This document shows positions 1 through 8,867 of a DNA stretch of 64,000 bases, one piece after another; the first letter of the stretch is position 1; each line of letters begins with the position of its first letter. The notes beneath the pieces were generated by a model. It saw only the letters and a program-made list of their open reading frames with translations. It had not been told where the DNA came from and did not search any database. A program made the position numbers and the translations under genes. Origin of the DNA: Streptosporangium sp. NBC_01755 (GTDB lineage Bacteria; Actinomycetota; Actinomycetes; Streptosporangiales; Streptosporangiaceae); the NCBI RefSeq assembly GCF_035917995.1, contig NZ_CP109131.1, positions 3,844,001-3,908,000 of the forward strand, written 5' to 3'.

Positions 1-2187
1 GCCGCCGCCGCGCCGGTCGCCGCCGTCACCCCGGTCGCCGCCGTCACCCCGGTCGCCGCCGTCACCCCGGTCGGGCTTCGGCGGCGGCTTGGGCGCGCAC
101 CGGTTGCCGGTACAGCCGCCGAAGCGCCCCATGTTCACCGGGGTGAACGAGGTCGCCTCGACTCCCCTGAGTGCGTTGATCATGGAGTTCTTCCAGATCG
201 GGCCGGCGATCGAGGCGCCGTACACGTAGCTGTAGTAGCGCCCGCCGATGGTCACGCCGATCAGGTCGTGCCCGAAGGCACCACGCGGGTCGCCGACGCT
301 CACCGCGGAGGCGAGGTCGGGGGTGAACCCGGCGAACCAGGCGGCGGTGTAGGCGTCGGTGGTGCCGGTCTTGCCCGCCGCGTCGCGGCCGATGCCGCCG
401 ACCTGGCTCATCGTGCCCTTGGTGAAGACCCCGGACATGATGTGGGTGGCCGCGTCGGCGACCTCCTCGTCCAGGACCTGCTTGCACTTGGGCTTGTACG
501 ACGTCTTCTTGCCCTCGCGGTCGGTGCTCTCGGTGATCACCATCGGCCTGCAGTAGGTGCCGCGGGCGGCGATCGTCGCGTAGGCGGCGGAGACGGTCAC
601 CGGGTCCATCTCGTTGATGCCGAGCGTGAAGGTCTCGAACTCCTTCAGCGGGTTGCCGTCGGCGCGCTGGACGCCCAGGTTCTTGGCCATCTTCACCGTC
701 TCGCAGAGGCCGACCTCCTGCTCCAGGCGCATGAAGAAGGTGTTCACCGAGCCCAGGGTGCCGGTGGTCAGGGTGTTGAAGCCGCCGGGGCCCTCGCTGG
801 AGTTGGTGACGGTGTGCCCGGGCTCGCCGACCGCGTTGCCCTTGCAGTCGCGGAACGCGCTGGGGCTGGGGGCCTGGTAGCCGGTGCCGGTGTTGAAACC
901 GTCGTTCAGCTTCATGCCCTTGTCGAGGGCTGTCAGCAGGGTGAAGGGCTTGAACGTGGAGCCGGCCTGGAAGCCCGCTCCGCCACCGTGCTGCCTGTCA
1001 CCGACGAGGTTGTAGCTGATCTCGTTCTTCTTCTTGTTCCCGCCGAACTTCCGGCTGGCGGCCATCGCCTTGATGGCGCCGGTGCCGGGGACGACCATCG
1101 CCTGCGAGGCGACGGGCTTGTCGCTGGTGTGGACGACCTGTCGGATCGCCTTCTCGGAGGCCTTCTGCGCCTGCGGGTCGAGCGTCGTCCTGATCGTCAG
1201 GCCGCCCCGCTGGAGCAGTCTCTCCCGCTGCTTGCGGGTCTTGCCGAAGTCCTCGTTGGAGGCGATCTCCTGCTGCACGTAGAGGCAGAAGTAGGGGTAG
1301 TCGCTCACCTCGCAGCCACCGGGGGCCGAGATGTTCTTGAAACCGAGCTTCTTCTTCTTGGCCTCTTCCGCTTCCTGCGGTGTGACCTTGCCGAGCTCGG
1401 CCATCCGGCTCAGCACGATGTTGCGCCGCTCCAGCAGCCGTTCGCGGGCGGCCTTTCCGACGCTCGGGTCGGTAACGCTCGGGTTCTGCACGGCTCCGGC
1501 CAGGGTGGCCGCCTCCCACAGGGTCAGCTTGGAGGCCGGCTTGTTGAAGAAACGCCTGGACGCGGCCTGGATGCCGTAGGCGCCCGCGCCGTAGTAGGAG
1601 ATGTTCAGGTAGCGCTCAAGGATCTCCGACTTGGTGTACTTCTCCTCGACGGCCAGTGCGTAGCGCAGCTCGTTGAGCTTTCTGGGAAGCGTCGGCGCGA
1701 TCGCGGCATCCTGCTCCTTCTTGGTCTCCGCGGCATTGACCAGCACGAGCTTGACGTACTGCTGCGTGATGGAGGAGCCACCCTGGACGACCCCGCCGCC
1801 TGAGACGTTTCGCACCGCCGCGCGGAAGGTGCCTTCCAGGTCGAGCGCCCCGTGCTCGTAGAACCTGGTGTCCTCGATCGCCACGATCGCCGTCTTCATG
1901 ACGTCGGCGACCTGGTCGAGCTTCACCGACTCGCGGTTCTCGAAGTAGAACTGGGCGAACTGCTTGCCGTCCGCGTCGAGCAGGGTGGTCTTCTCCGCCA
2001 GGGGAGGTTCCTTGAGCTCCTCGGGGAGAAGACGCAGCTCGTTCGTCGCCGCGTTCACCGTCATCCCCGCGCCACCCACCGCCGGAAGCGCCACTGCGGC
2101 GACGAGCACACCTGTGACAGCCGCCGCGCCGAGCAGCTTTAGCACATTGCCGACCGCCGACCCCTGATCTTTGCCTTGAGCTTGCAC
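1..2187 (-). CDS. ponA2: Class A penicillin-binding protein (glycosyltransferase/transpeptidase), 3' end outside window
   Basis: Bifunctional peptidoglycan synthase, anchored in the membrane with its catalytic domains outside. The visible 729 residues begin MQAQGKDQ with a hydrophobic segment at about 15-45. The glycosyltransferase part has EDTRFYEHGA near residue 104, GGSSITQQ, and a RYALAVEEKYTKSEILERYLN block. The transpeptidase part has SxxK as STFK near residue 410, SxN as SVN (TLGSVNTFF) and KTGTT near residue 605. The C-terminus becomes an Arg-Gly-Asp-rich repeat and leaves the window, so any PASTA domain is not seen. The gene is divergent from wblA, as ponA2 is from whiB4 in mycobacteria; the symbol rests on that synteny. 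GTG at 2187 was chosen because it precedes the membrane segment; its ribosome site is weak. Confidence 0.9.
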   Translation of the reverse strand, partial: MQAQGKDQGSAVGNVLKLLGAAAVTGVLVAAVALPAVGGAGMTVNAATNELRLLPEELKEPPLAEKTTLLDADGKQFAQFYFENRESVKLDQVADVMKTAIVAIEDTRFYEHGALDLEGTFRAAVRNVSGGGVVQGGSSITQQYVKLVLVNAAETKKEQDAAIAPTLPRKLNELRYALAVEEKYTKSEILERYLNISYYGAGAYGIQAASRRFFNKPASKLTLWEAATLAGAVQNPSVTDPSVGKAARERLLERRNIVLSRMAELGKVTPQEAEEAKKKKLGFKNISAPGGCEVSDYPYFCLYVQQEIASNEDFGKTRKQRERLLQRGGLTIRTTLDPQAQKASEKAIRQVVHTSDKPVASQAMVVPGTGAIKAMAASRKFGGNKKKNEISYNLVGDRQHGGGAGFQAGSTFKPFTLLTALDKGMKLNDGFNTGTGYQAPSPSAFRDCKGNAVGEPGHTVTNSSEGPGGFNTLTTGTLGSVNTFFMRLEQEVGLCETVKMAKNLGVQRADGNPLKEFETFTLGINEMDPVTVSAAYATIAARGTYCRPMVITESTDREGKKTSYKPKCKQVLDEEVADAATHIMSGVFTKGTMSQVGGIGRDAAGKTGTTDAYTAAWFAGFTPDLASAVSVGDPRGAFGHDLIGVTIGGRYYSYVYGASIAGPIWKNSMINALRGVEATSFTPVNMGRFGGCTGNRCAPKPPPKPDRGDGGDRGDGGDRGDGGDRRGGG
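13..66. repeat. 18-bp tandem repeat inside the PBP C-terminus
   Basis: Three exact copies of CCGGTCGCCGCCGTCACC plus part of a fourth. In the PBP frame this encodes a repeated Gly-Asp-Gly-Gly-Asp-Arg low-complexity tail, presumably a flexible extracytoplasmic extension. Copy number is likely to vary between strains. Confidence 0.85.
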
Positions 2188-2452
2188 GAGACCCAGGGTA
2201 CGTCGGACGGATAACCCAAACGGTAACGGAACACTGTTTTGCCGTGACTTCGTGCTGTATCGCAGGCGGGTGACTAGTCATTCCCGGCCAGATGGCCGTG
2301 GATGACCATGTGAGAATTTGGTCCCGCCGGGGTCTGTCGGCCCGAACGTCTGGTTGCGTACGGTCTCTTTCTGCAGCAATTGAATACCGAGGCCCGACGC
2401 CCGCGCCCGTCGGCCCAAGTCACGACTGACCACCTAAGGGGAGTGGGGTCGA
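2188..2452. promoter_or_regulatory. Divergent intergenic region between the PBP gene and wblA
   Basis: This 265-bp gap separates two divergent genes and must hold both promoters. The only site I can point to is the Shine-Dalgarno-like AAGGGGAG about 15 bases before the wblA ATG. No convincing -35/-10 pair was identified. Confidence 0.4.
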
Positions 2453-2749
2453 ATGTGGATCACGGATTGGACCTCCCGTGCGGCCTGTAAGGGTGCGGAT
2501 CCTGACGCTTTGTTCGTTCAGGGTGCTGCCCAGAACCGAGCAAAGCTGATCTGCCGAGGATGCCCGGTCCGGACCGAGTGCCTCGCCGATGCGCTGGACA
2601 ATCGCATCGAGTTCGGGGTGTGGGGCGGGATGACCGAGCGCGAACGCCGAGCGCTGTTGCGTCGGCGACCGGATGTCGACTCCTGGCGGGACCTGCTGGA
2701 GTTGGCCAAAGAAGAATATGAGCGGACGAATGAGCTGATCGCAGGCTGA
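2453..2749 (+). CDS. wblA: WhiB-family Fe-S transcription factor (WblA/WhiB4 type)
   Basis: Small cytoplasmic redox-sensitive regulator that binds a 4Fe-4S cluster. The four cluster cysteines are visible: C12, C34, C37 and C43 (CRGCPVRTEC), followed by the family turn GVWGG and a basic stretch RERRALLRRR that contacts DNA or sigma factor. At 98 residues it is full length. Position next to a class A PBP and upstream of two ArsA-type ATPases is the conserved context of Streptomyces wblA and M. tuberculosis whiB4. In Streptomyces WblA represses antibiotic synthesis and supports sporulation; that role is inferred here from orthology. Confidence 0.93.
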   Translation: MWITDWTSRAACKGADPDALFVQGAAQNRAKLICRGCPVRTECLADALDNRIEFGVWGGMTERERRALLRRRPDVDSWRDLLELAKEEYERTNELIAG

Positions 2750-2764
2750 GTTCGCGCCGATCCC

Positions 2765-2793
2765 GTACGGCTGGCGCCGGGCGCCAGCCGTAC
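2765..2793. terminator. Terminator-like hairpin after wblA
   Basis: GTACGGCTGGCGCC and its exact complement GGCGCCAGCCGTAC are separated by one G. No T-run follows, as is common in actinobacterial hairpins. It lies between wblA and the convergent ATPase operon and could serve both directions. Confidence 0.6.
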
Positions 2794-2837
2794 ACGCATG
2801 TCATGGGCGGGTGAACGCGCGCGGCCACGCGCGTTCC

Positions 2838-2896
2838 CGCGTCCGCCTGTCGGCTACCGGGGGCCGGTTACCGGGCCGCGTCCGCCTGTCGGCTAC
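2838..2896. repeat. 20-bp direct repeat near the end of the ATPase operon
   Basis: The 20-mer CGCGTCCGCCTGTCGGCTAC occurs at 2838-2857 and again at 2877-2896, a 39-bp period. A partly matching sequence follows towards the 3' end of the ATPase gene. No function is evident. Confidence 0.6.
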
Positions 2897-2908
2897 TAGG
2901 GGGACCGG

Positions 2909-4036
2909 TTACTGGGCGGCCAGCAGGTTGCCCACCTCGCGCAGCCCTTCCAGGTCGTGCACGTCCTGCGGCATGGCGGGGACCCGTGCGACGGGCACCG
3001 TGGGATGGGCGGAGATGAAGTGTTCCTGCTCGCGTTGCTCGCGAGCGGCCAGCTGCATCCGGTCCGCGTGCAGCCGCAGTACGGCGGAGGTGAGCTCGTG
3101 CTCGCCGCGCGACTCAAGGTCTTCGGCGGCGGCGGTGCTCCGCGCCCCGGACAGCACGCCCGCGGGCGAGCGGTGCACCCGGTTGACCACGAGACCCGCC
3201 AGGGGCATGCGCTCCTCGGCCAGCCTCTCCACGAAGTAGGACGCCTCGCGTATCGCGTCGCGCTCGGGCGAGGCCACGACGAGGAACGCCGTTCCCGGGG
3301 CCTGCAGGAGTCGGTAGGTCTGGTCGGCCCGTGCCCTGAAACCGCCGAAGACGGCGTCCAGCGCGGACACGAACGTCTGCAGGTCCTTGAGGACCTGGGC
3401 GCCCAACAGCTTGTTCAGCGCTCCGGCGACGATGCCGAAACCCGCGTTGAACAGTTTGAACGCGCTCCGTCCCCCGGCCTTGGCGGGGGCCATGAGCAGC
3501 CGGATGAGCCGGCCGTCGAGGAAGCGGCCGAGCCGCTCGGGGGCGTCCAGGAAGTCGAGCGCGGAGCGGGACGGAGGGGTGTCGACGATGATCAGATCCC
3601 AGTCGTCCGACCGCCGGAGCTGGCCCAGCTTCTCCATGGCCATGTATTCCTGCGTGCCGGCGAAGCTGGACGAGAGGGACTGGTAGAAGGGGTTCGTCAG
3701 GATCTGGCGAGCTCGCTCGGGGTCGGCGTGCGCCTCGATGATCTCGTCGAAGGTCCGCTTCATGTCGAGCATCATGGCGTGCAGCCGGCCCTCGCCCTCG
3801 ACGCCCACGACGAGCCTGGGAGTGTTGTCGAGTTCGGTGAGCCCCATCGACTGGGCCAGCCGCCGCGCGGGGTCGACCGTGAGCACCACGGCGGAGCGGC
3901 CGCGCTCGGCCGCGCGCAGTCCCAGGGCCGCGGCGGTGGTGGTCTTCCCGACGCCGCCGGAACCGCAGCAGACGATGATCCGCGTGTGCGGGTCGTCGAC
4001 GATCGCGTCAAGGTCGAGGACCGGAGGGGTCTTCAC
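2909..4036 (-). CDS. ArsA-family (Get3/MinD-like) ATPase, Rv3680-like
   Basis: Cytoplasmic P-loop ATPase of the ArsA/Get3 class, 375 residues. The deviant Walker A is CGSGGVGKTT near residue 24, switch regions include VDPARRLAQSMG, and the Walker B-like strand is LIIVDTPPSRSALDF. No arsenite-binding cysteine cluster is apparent, so arsenic transport is unlikely. It overlaps the next upstream ATPase by 4 bp, so the two are translationally coupled and probably form a heteromer. The pair corresponds to M. tuberculosis Rv3680/Rv3679 downstream of whiB4. Exact substrate is unknown. Confidence 0.85.
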   Translation of the reverse strand: MKTPPVLDLDAIVDDPHTRIIVCCGSGGVGKTTTAAALGLRAAERGRSAVVLTVDPARRLAQSMGLTELDNTPRLVVGVEGEGRLHAMMLDMKRTFDEIIEAHADPERARQILTNPFYQSLSSSFAGTQEYMAMEKLGQLRRSDDWDLIIVDTPPSRSALDFLDAPERLGRFLDGRLIRLLMAPAKAGGRSAFKLFNAGFGIVAGALNKLLGAQVLKDLQTFVSALDAVFGGFRARADQTYRLLQAPGTAFLVVASPERDAIREASYFVERLAEERMPLAGLVVNRVHRSPAGVLSGARSTAAAEDLESRGEHELTSAVLRLHADRMQLAAREQREQEHFISAHPTVPVARVPAMPQDVHDLEGLREVGNLLAAQ

Positions 4037-5037
4037 GCTGCTCCTTGGGTGCGGATCGATTCCGCCAGCTCGTACAGCCCGGACAGGTCCACTCCGTCGG
4101 CCAGCAGCGGCAGTTCGTAGCTGGGGCGTGCGGCCTCCTGCAGCGTCAGCCTCTCGTCCCGCTCAAGCTCGGTGCGGCGGGCGTGCTCGGCGATCTCCTC
4201 GGTCAGCGCCTCGGCCATCGTGACCGCGGCGGAGCCGCCGTCGGTGAGCCCCGCGGCCTTGAGACCGAGCGCCAGCTCCGCCGGGTCGAACCGGTTCTCG
4301 GCGGCGGCCTCCAGGACGGAGCCGGGCAGCAGCGACTCGCGGACCATGTTGATGAAGACGCCCCCCTGTGGAAGCCCGGCGGCGCGGAGCTCGCTCAGGC
4401 CGTCCAGGGTCTCCTGGACCGGCATCTCCTCCAGGAGCGTGACGAAGTGCACGGCGGTCTCGGGAGAGGACACGACGCCGTTCACCAGGTCGGCATGGTT
4501 CTTGATCGGGCCGATCCTGGCCAGCCCCGCGACCTCGTTGGTGACGTTGAGGAAGCGCACGATCCTGCCGGTCGGCGGTGCGTCCAGCACGACCGCGTCG
4601 TAGATCCTCTTCCCGTCCTTGCCCTTGCGCCGGACGGCCTCGCTCGTCTTGCCGGTGACCAGGACGTCGCGGAATCCGGGGGCGATGGTGGTGGCGAAGT
4701 CGACGATGCCGATCTTGCTGAGTGCCCTGCCGGCTCTGCGCATGCCGTAGAACATCTCAAGATATTCCAGCATCGCCTCTTCGGGGTCGATGGCCAGCGC
4801 GTAGACGTCCCCGCCGTCGGGCGCGACGGCGATCTTGCGCTCCTCGTACGGCAGCGGCGGCAGGTCGAAGACCTGGGAGATTCCCTGTCGGCCCTCGACT
4901 TCGACCAGCAGGACCTTGCCGCCGCCCGCCGCGAGGGCGAGCGCGAGTGCGGCGGCCACCGTCGTCTTGCCGGTGCCGCCCTTGCCGGTGACGACGTGAA
5001 GGCGTACGCCGTCCCAATCGGTGTCGCGAGCTCTCAC
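4033..5037 (-). CDS. ArsA-family ATPase, Rv3679-like
   Basis: Second ArsA/Get3-type ATPase, first gene of the two-gene operon. Walker A is VTGKGGTGKTTVAAALA near the N-terminus; AVVLDAPPTGRIVRFLNVT gives the nucleotide-dependent switch. The 334-residue frame closely follows the Rv3679 pattern, including VLLVEVEGRQGISQVFDLPPLPYEE. The GTG at 5037 gives MRARDTDWDGVRLHVV; a TTG at 5055 in the same frame is an alternative, and neither has a strong ribosome site. Partner of the following ATPase; in the known pair both proteins are needed together. Confidence 0.84.
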   Translation of the reverse strand: MRARDTDWDGVRLHVVTGKGGTGKTTVAAALALALAAGGGKVLLVEVEGRQGISQVFDLPPLPYEERKIAVAPDGGDVYALAIDPEEAMLEYLEMFYGMRRAGRALSKIGIVDFATTIAPGFRDVLVTGKTSEAVRRKGKDGKRIYDAVVLDAPPTGRIVRFLNVTNEVAGLARIGPIKNHADLVNGVVSSPETAVHFVTLLEEMPVQETLDGLSELRAAGLPQGGVFINMVRESLLPGSVLEAAAENRFDPAELALGLKAAGLTDGGSAAVTMAEALTEEIAEHARRTELERDERLTLQEAARPSYELPLLADGVDLSGLYELAESIRTQGAA

Positions 5038-5055
5038 CTTTCGAAGGCTACCCAA

Positions 5056-5469
5056 CGGTTACTTGGCAACTCTCCGGCGCCTTCCCCCGCGGATCTCGCG
5101 ACGGCGCCGTCACCTGGCGGGCGTGAGACGGGCACGCCCGGTCGCGGGCGCCTGTGCCGAAGGTGATCGGGGGGCTTCCTTCGCCGATCACACTGGTCAG
5201 CAAGGCGGTGCTGGCCGGACGGCATGGAGCCGTACCCGTCCGGGGGGCGGGCACGCGGCCCGGGGAACCGGGTGCGGGCTCCTCGCTAATCGATCGGATG
5301 CGGAAAGTAAATATGTAGATTCTCACAGTGGACAGCCCTGATCATCGGTCCGCTTCCGGCGGTACCGGGGAGGGCCCGAGCCATACCGGCCGCTCGCGGG
5401 CCGGTAGTGGGCCGGTAGTGGGCCGGTAGTGGGCCGCCTGGCGGGAGCGGTCTCGCTAATGTGTCCCGC
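5056..5469. other. Non-coding interval with an 11-bp tandem repeat
   Basis: About 410 bp between the divergent ATPase operon and the DUF4177 gene. Positions 5400-5432 carry three copies of GCCGGTAGTGG. A short AT-rich stretch at about 5300-5325 may hold a promoter. No gene is supported. Confidence 0.5.
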
Positions 5470-5625
5470 ATGACGAAATGGGAGTACTCGACAGTGCCGT
5501 TGCTGGTACATGCGACGAAGCAGATTCTCGACAACTGGGGCCAGGACGGCTGGGAGCTCGTCCAGGTCGTGCCGGGGCCCAACCCCGAGCAGCTGGTCGC
5601 CTACCTGAAGCGGCCGAAGCAGTGA
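5470..5625 (+). CDS. DUF4177 small protein
   Basis: A 51-residue protein, MTKWEYSTVPLLVHATKQIL followed by DNWGQDGWELVQVVPGPN and a C-terminal YLKRPKQ. The WEY start and GWELVQV segment are typical of the DUF4177 fold. It corresponds to Rv3678A beside Rv3678c. Its stop overlaps the start of the RidA-family gene by 4 bp, so the two are coupled. Function unknown. Confidence 0.8.
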   Translation: MTKWEYSTVPLLVHATKQILDNWGQDGWELVQVVPGPNPEQLVAYLKRPKQ

Positions 5626-6080
5626 CGGCCGAGGAGAGGTTGGCGGAGCTGGGCCTGACCCTGCCGGAAGTGGTGCCGCCGCTGGCGGCGTACGTCCCGG
5701 CGGTGCGTTCAGGTGACCACGTCTACACCTCTGGGCAGCTTCCGATGGTGGACGGCAAGCTGACGGCCAGTGGGAAGGTCGGCGCCGAGGTGGACGTCGA
5801 GGACGCCTACGAGCTCGCGAGGGTCTGCGCGCTCAACGCTCTCGCCGCGGTCGCGTCGGCGGCCGGAGGACTGTCGAACATCGTGCGGATCGTCAAGGTG
5901 GTCGGGTTCGTGGCCAGCGCCCCCGGCTTCACCGGCCAGCCGCAGGTCGTCAACGGCGCCAGCGAGCTGCTCACCGCGGTGCTCGGTGACGCGGGCAGGC
6001 ATGCCAGGAGCGCGGTCGGTGTCGCCGTTCTCCCGCTGGACGCGCCGGTCGAGGTCGAGCTGATCGCCGAGGTTCGCTGA
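5622..6080 (+). CDS. RidA/YjgF-family protein
   Basis: 152-residue protein of the RidA (Rid/YER057c/UK114) fold, cytoplasmic and usually trimeric. Family features are the HVYTSGQLPMVDGKL strand, the CALNALAAV helix and the C-terminal ARSAVGVAVLPLDAPVEVE. Archetypal RidA hydrolyses reactive enamine/imine intermediates using an Arg in the strand before the last helix; here that region reads GRHARSAVG, so activity is plausible but the subfamily (Rv3678c-like) is not biochemically settled. GTG at 5622 overlaps the upstream stop. The TGA lies inside a 10-bp repeat, GGTTCGCTGA, repeated three times at 6071-6100. Confidence 0.85.
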   Translation: MTAEERLAELGLTLPEVVPPLAAYVPAVRSGDHVYTSGQLPMVDGKLTASGKVGAEVDVEDAYELARVCALNALAAVASAAGGLSNIVRIVKVVGFVASAPGFTGQPQVVNGASELLTAVLGDAGRHARSAVGVAVLPLDAPVEVELIAEVR

Positions 6081-6513
6081 GGTTCGCTGAGGTTCGCTGA
6101 GGTCAGTGGACGCCCCGGCGTCAGCGCGGCCCTGACGGGCGTGGAGGCTCGCCGGCGGCTGACCGTCGGCGAGACCCGCCCGAGGCCATGAAGGGCCGCC
6201 GAGGGCCGCTGGAGGGCCGTGGAGGTGCCGCCGAGAGCGGTGGAGGTGCCGTGGAAAGCGTGGAGGCCCGCCGGTGGCCATGCCAGTCGTACTGCCCTGG
6301 CGGGCGGCGCTTCGGGAAGGTGGGCGCCGGCGGGGACCCCGTGATCGTCCGGGGCGGCGCTTCGGGAAGGTGGGCGCCGGCGGGGACCCCGTGATTGTCC
6401 GGGGCGGCGCTTCGGGAAGGTGGGCGCCGGTGGGGACCCCGTGATTGTCCGGGGCGGTGCCGTGTCACATGATGGACCCGGAAACCGAGTGATGTTCTGG
6501 CGGAGGGTCTCAA
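6081..6513. other. Non-coding interval with tandem repeats
   Basis: About 430 bp with no supported gene. It contains the 10-bp repeat continuing from the RidA gene, GGAGG-rich sequence at 6180-6270, and the 50-bp repeat described separately. Confidence 0.5.
6311..6460. repeat. Three tandem copies of a 50-bp unit
   Basis: Each unit begins TTCGGGAAGGTGGGCGCCGG and includes GGGGACCCCGTGAT. Copies are at 6311-6360, 6361-6410 and 6411-6460 and differ by two or three bases. The internal GGGGACCCC is palindromic. The array sits about 50 bp before the NUDIX start. Confidence 0.85.
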
Positions 6514-7350
6514 ATGGGCGGTATCCCGCTTCCCGGTGAGTTCGGTCAGCGTGCGCGCGACATTCTGGCCGGGCGGACGGAGCCCGTCCCCGCACGAGAC
6601 GCCGCCACCGTGGTCATCCTCCGCGAGGACGCCGACCAGGTGGAGGTCTACCTGATCCGGCGCAAGGCGAGCATGGCCTTCGCCGCGGGGGCCTACGTCT
6701 TCCCCGGCGGGTCGGTCGACCCGCGCGACACCGACCAGGAAATCACCTGGGCCGGTCCTTCGCCCGCGGCCTGGGGTGAGATCTTCCGCGCGGACGAGCA
6801 GACCGCGCGGGGCCTGGTGTGCGCCGCCGTGCGGGAGACGTTCGAGGAGTCGGGGGTACTGCTGGCCGGGCCGTCCGCGGAGTCCGTCGTGGCCGACACC
6901 ACCGGCGACGACTGGGAGGCCGACCGGCTCGCCCTGATCGACAGGACCCTGTCCTTCGCCGACCTCCTCGGCGGGCGCGGCCTGGTCCTCCGCTCCGACC
7001 TGCTCCGTCCCTGGGCCCACTGGATCACCCCCGAGGTCGAGAACAAGCGCTTCGACACCCGCTTCTTCGTCGCGGCGCTCCCGCCGGGCCAGCTCACCCG
7101 CGATGTCGGCGGCGAGGCCGACCAGGTGGTCTGGGTCCGGCCCGCCGATGCGCTCGACCAGGGGAGGGCGGGCCAGATCTTCCTGATGCCCCCGACCTGT
7201 CGCACGCTCACCGAGCTGTGCGCCTACGAGAAGGTGTCCGAGACGCTCGCGGCCGAGCGTGAGATCGTGACCTTCATGCCCAAGATCGCCGAGGTGGACG
7301 GGGAAATGCGCATCGTGCTCGACGACGACTACGAGTTCGGTGCCCGGTGA
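6514..7350 (+). CDS. NUDIX hydrolase
   Basis: 278-residue NUDIX hydrolase. The Nudix box is split by an insertion: FPGGSVDPRD at about 67-76, then CAAVRETFEESGVLL at about 108-122, which supplies the REUXEEXGU metal-binding helix. Large NUDIX proteins of this layout hydrolyse nucleoside diphosphate or CoA conjugates; substrate cannot be read from sequence. Its stop overlaps the start of the metallo-hydrolase gene by 4 bp, so they are coupled. Confidence 0.85.
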   Translation: MGGIPLPGEFGQRARDILAGRTEPVPARDAATVVILREDADQVEVYLIRRKASMAFAAGAYVFPGGSVDPRDTDQEITWAGPSPAAWGEIFRADEQTARGLVCAAVRETFEESGVLLAGPSAESVVADTTGDDWEADRLALIDRTLSFADLLGGRGLVLRSDLLRPWAHWITPEVENKRFDTRFFVAALPPGQLTRDVGGEADQVVWVRPADALDQGRAGQIFLMPPTCRTLTELCAYEKVSETLAAEREIVTFMPKIAEVDGEMRIVLDDDYEFGAR

Positions 7351-8135
7351 GCGGGCTGCGGATCCCCCTGGAGGGGCCGGACGGGGCGGGTACGGAACAC
7401 GCGCTCAACCTTCTCGCCCCGAACCCCTCGGAGATGACCCTGGACGGCACCAACACGTGGGTGATCGGCTTCGGGGAGGAGGTGCTGGTCGTCGACCCCG
7501 GCCCCGACGACGAGGAGCACCTCGCGCGGGTCGCGGGCCGGCTGGAGGGCCGCCGGGTCGTCGCGATCCTGCTGACCCACGGGCACCATGACCACAGCGG
7601 TGGTGCCGCGAGGTTCGCGGGGCTGGTCGGCGCGCCCGTCAGGGCACTGGATCCCGCGCACCGGCTGGGTGAGGAGGGGCTCGGCGACGGCGACGTGCTC
7701 ACGGCAGGAGGCCTGGAGCTGCACGTGGTGGGCACGCCAGGCCACTCGTTCGACTCGCTCTGCTTCTGGTTGCCACAGGACAGGGCGATCCTCACCGGCG
7801 ACACCGTGCTCGGCCGCGGCACCACCATGATCGCGCCGGACGGCGACCTGGCCGACTACCTGCGCTCCCTGGACCTGCTCCGGGCGAGAGCCGAGCAGGT
7901 CGGGGCCGAGGCGCTGCTGCCCGGTCACGGCCCGGTGCTCCCCGATCCGATCGGCGCGCTCGACGGCTACATCGCGCACCGGCGGCGTCGGTTGGACCAG
8001 ATCCGGGAGGCCAGGGAGCGGGGGGCGGCGACGCCTCGCGAGATCGTCGAGATCGTCTACGCGGACGTGGACAGGTCCCTCTGGTTCGCCGCCGAGATGT
8101 CGGTCCGCGCGCAGCTCGCCTATCTGGACGGCTAG
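7347..8135 (+). CDS. Metallo-beta-lactamase fold hydrolase (Rv3677c-like)
   Basis: 262-residue MBL-fold hydrolase. The dinuclear-metal motif is THGHHDHSGGA (HxHxDH), further ligands are HVVGTPGHSFDSLCFW and the LTGDTVLG Asp, with LLPGHGPVL near the C-terminus. It resembles LACTB2/glyoxalase II-like proteins, some of which are nucleases or thioesterases. The position between a RidA-type gene and crp matches Rv3677c. Substrate unknown. Confidence 0.88.
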   Translation: MSGLRIPLEGPDGAGTEHALNLLAPNPSEMTLDGTNTWVIGFGEEVLVVDPGPDDEEHLARVAGRLEGRRVVAILLTHGHHDHSGGAARFAGLVGAPVRALDPAHRLGEEGLGDGDVLTAGGLELHVVGTPGHSFDSLCFWLPQDRAILTGDTVLGRGTTMIAPDGDLADYLRSLDLLRARAEQVGAEALLPGHGPVLPDPIGALDGYIAHRRRRLDQIREARERGAATPREIVEIVYADVDRSLWFAAEMSVRAQLAYLDG

Positions 8136-8186
8136 TGTTCCGTTCCTCAAGGGGGACAGAGCCTGGGCCGCGTGCGGCCCGACCGG

Positions 8187-8867
8187 TCAGCGCGAACGGT
8201 TGTGCAGCCGCTCCAGGTCCATGATGACCACGGCCTTGGCCTCGATGCGCAGCCAGCCGCGCTGGGCGAAGTCGGCCAGCGCCTTGTTCACGGTCTCGCG
8301 GGAGGCGCCGACCAGCTGGGCCAGCTCCTCCTGGGTGAGGTCGTGGTGGACCCGCACGCCGTCGTCGACCCGCTGGCCGAAACGATCGGCCAGGTCCAGC
8401 AGGGCCTTGGCCACCCGTCCGGGAACGTCTGTGAAGACCAGGTCGGCCAGCACGTCGTTCGTACGGCGGAGGCGTTGGGCCAGGGCGCGCAGCAGGTGAA
8501 GGGCGACCTCGGGGCGGCCGGTCAGCCAGGGGCGCAGGTCGTCGTGTCCGAGCCCGGCCAGCAGGACGTCGGTCAGCGCTGTGGCGGACGCCGTGCGGGG
8601 ACGGGGGTCGAACAGGGAAAGCTCGCCGAACATCTCGCTCGGGCCGAGCACGCTGAGCAGGTTCTCCCGGCCGTCGGGTGCGGTACGGGAGAGCTTGATC
8701 TTGCCTTCGAGCACCACGTAGAGGCGATCTCCGGTCTCGTTCTCGCTGAAAAGGGTCTGCCCTTTGGCGAGACGTACCTCGGAGATGCTCGTGCGCAGCG
8801 CGGCGGCGCTCTCACGGTCGAGCGCGGCGAACAGAGGGGCCTTGCCCAGCACGTCGTCGGAGTTCAC
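8187..8867 (-). CDS. crp: Crp-family cAMP receptor transcription factor
   Basis: 226-residue Crp/Fnr-family regulator. The N-terminal cyclic-nucleotide domain contains the phosphate-binding cassette MFGELSLFDPRPRTASATA; the C-terminal winged helix has LTQEELAQLVGASRETVNKALADF. Such regulators dimerise and bind DNA when cAMP is bound; in Streptomyces Crp controls germination and secondary metabolism. GTG at 8867 has a good AGGAGG five bases upstream. A longer reading frame upstream is open only by chance, opposite nth. Conserved neighbour of nth. Confidence 0.94.
   Translation of the reverse strand: MNSDDVLGKAPLFAALDRESAAALRTSISEVRLAKGQTLFSENETGDRLYVVLEGKIKLSRTAPDGRENLLSVLGPSEMFGELSLFDPRPRTASATALTDVLLAGLGHDDLRPWLTGRPEVALHLLRALAQRLRRTNDVLADLVFTDVPGRVAKALLDLADRFGQRVDDGVRVHHDLTQEELAQLVGASRETVNKALADFAQRGWLRIEAKAVVIMDLERLHNRSR

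Noticed and set aside
268-1803. Long plus-strand open frame opposite the penicillin-binding protein
   Set aside because: It is the antisense of a clear PBP frame with all motifs; its translation is Ala/Gly/Leu/Arg-rich without domains.
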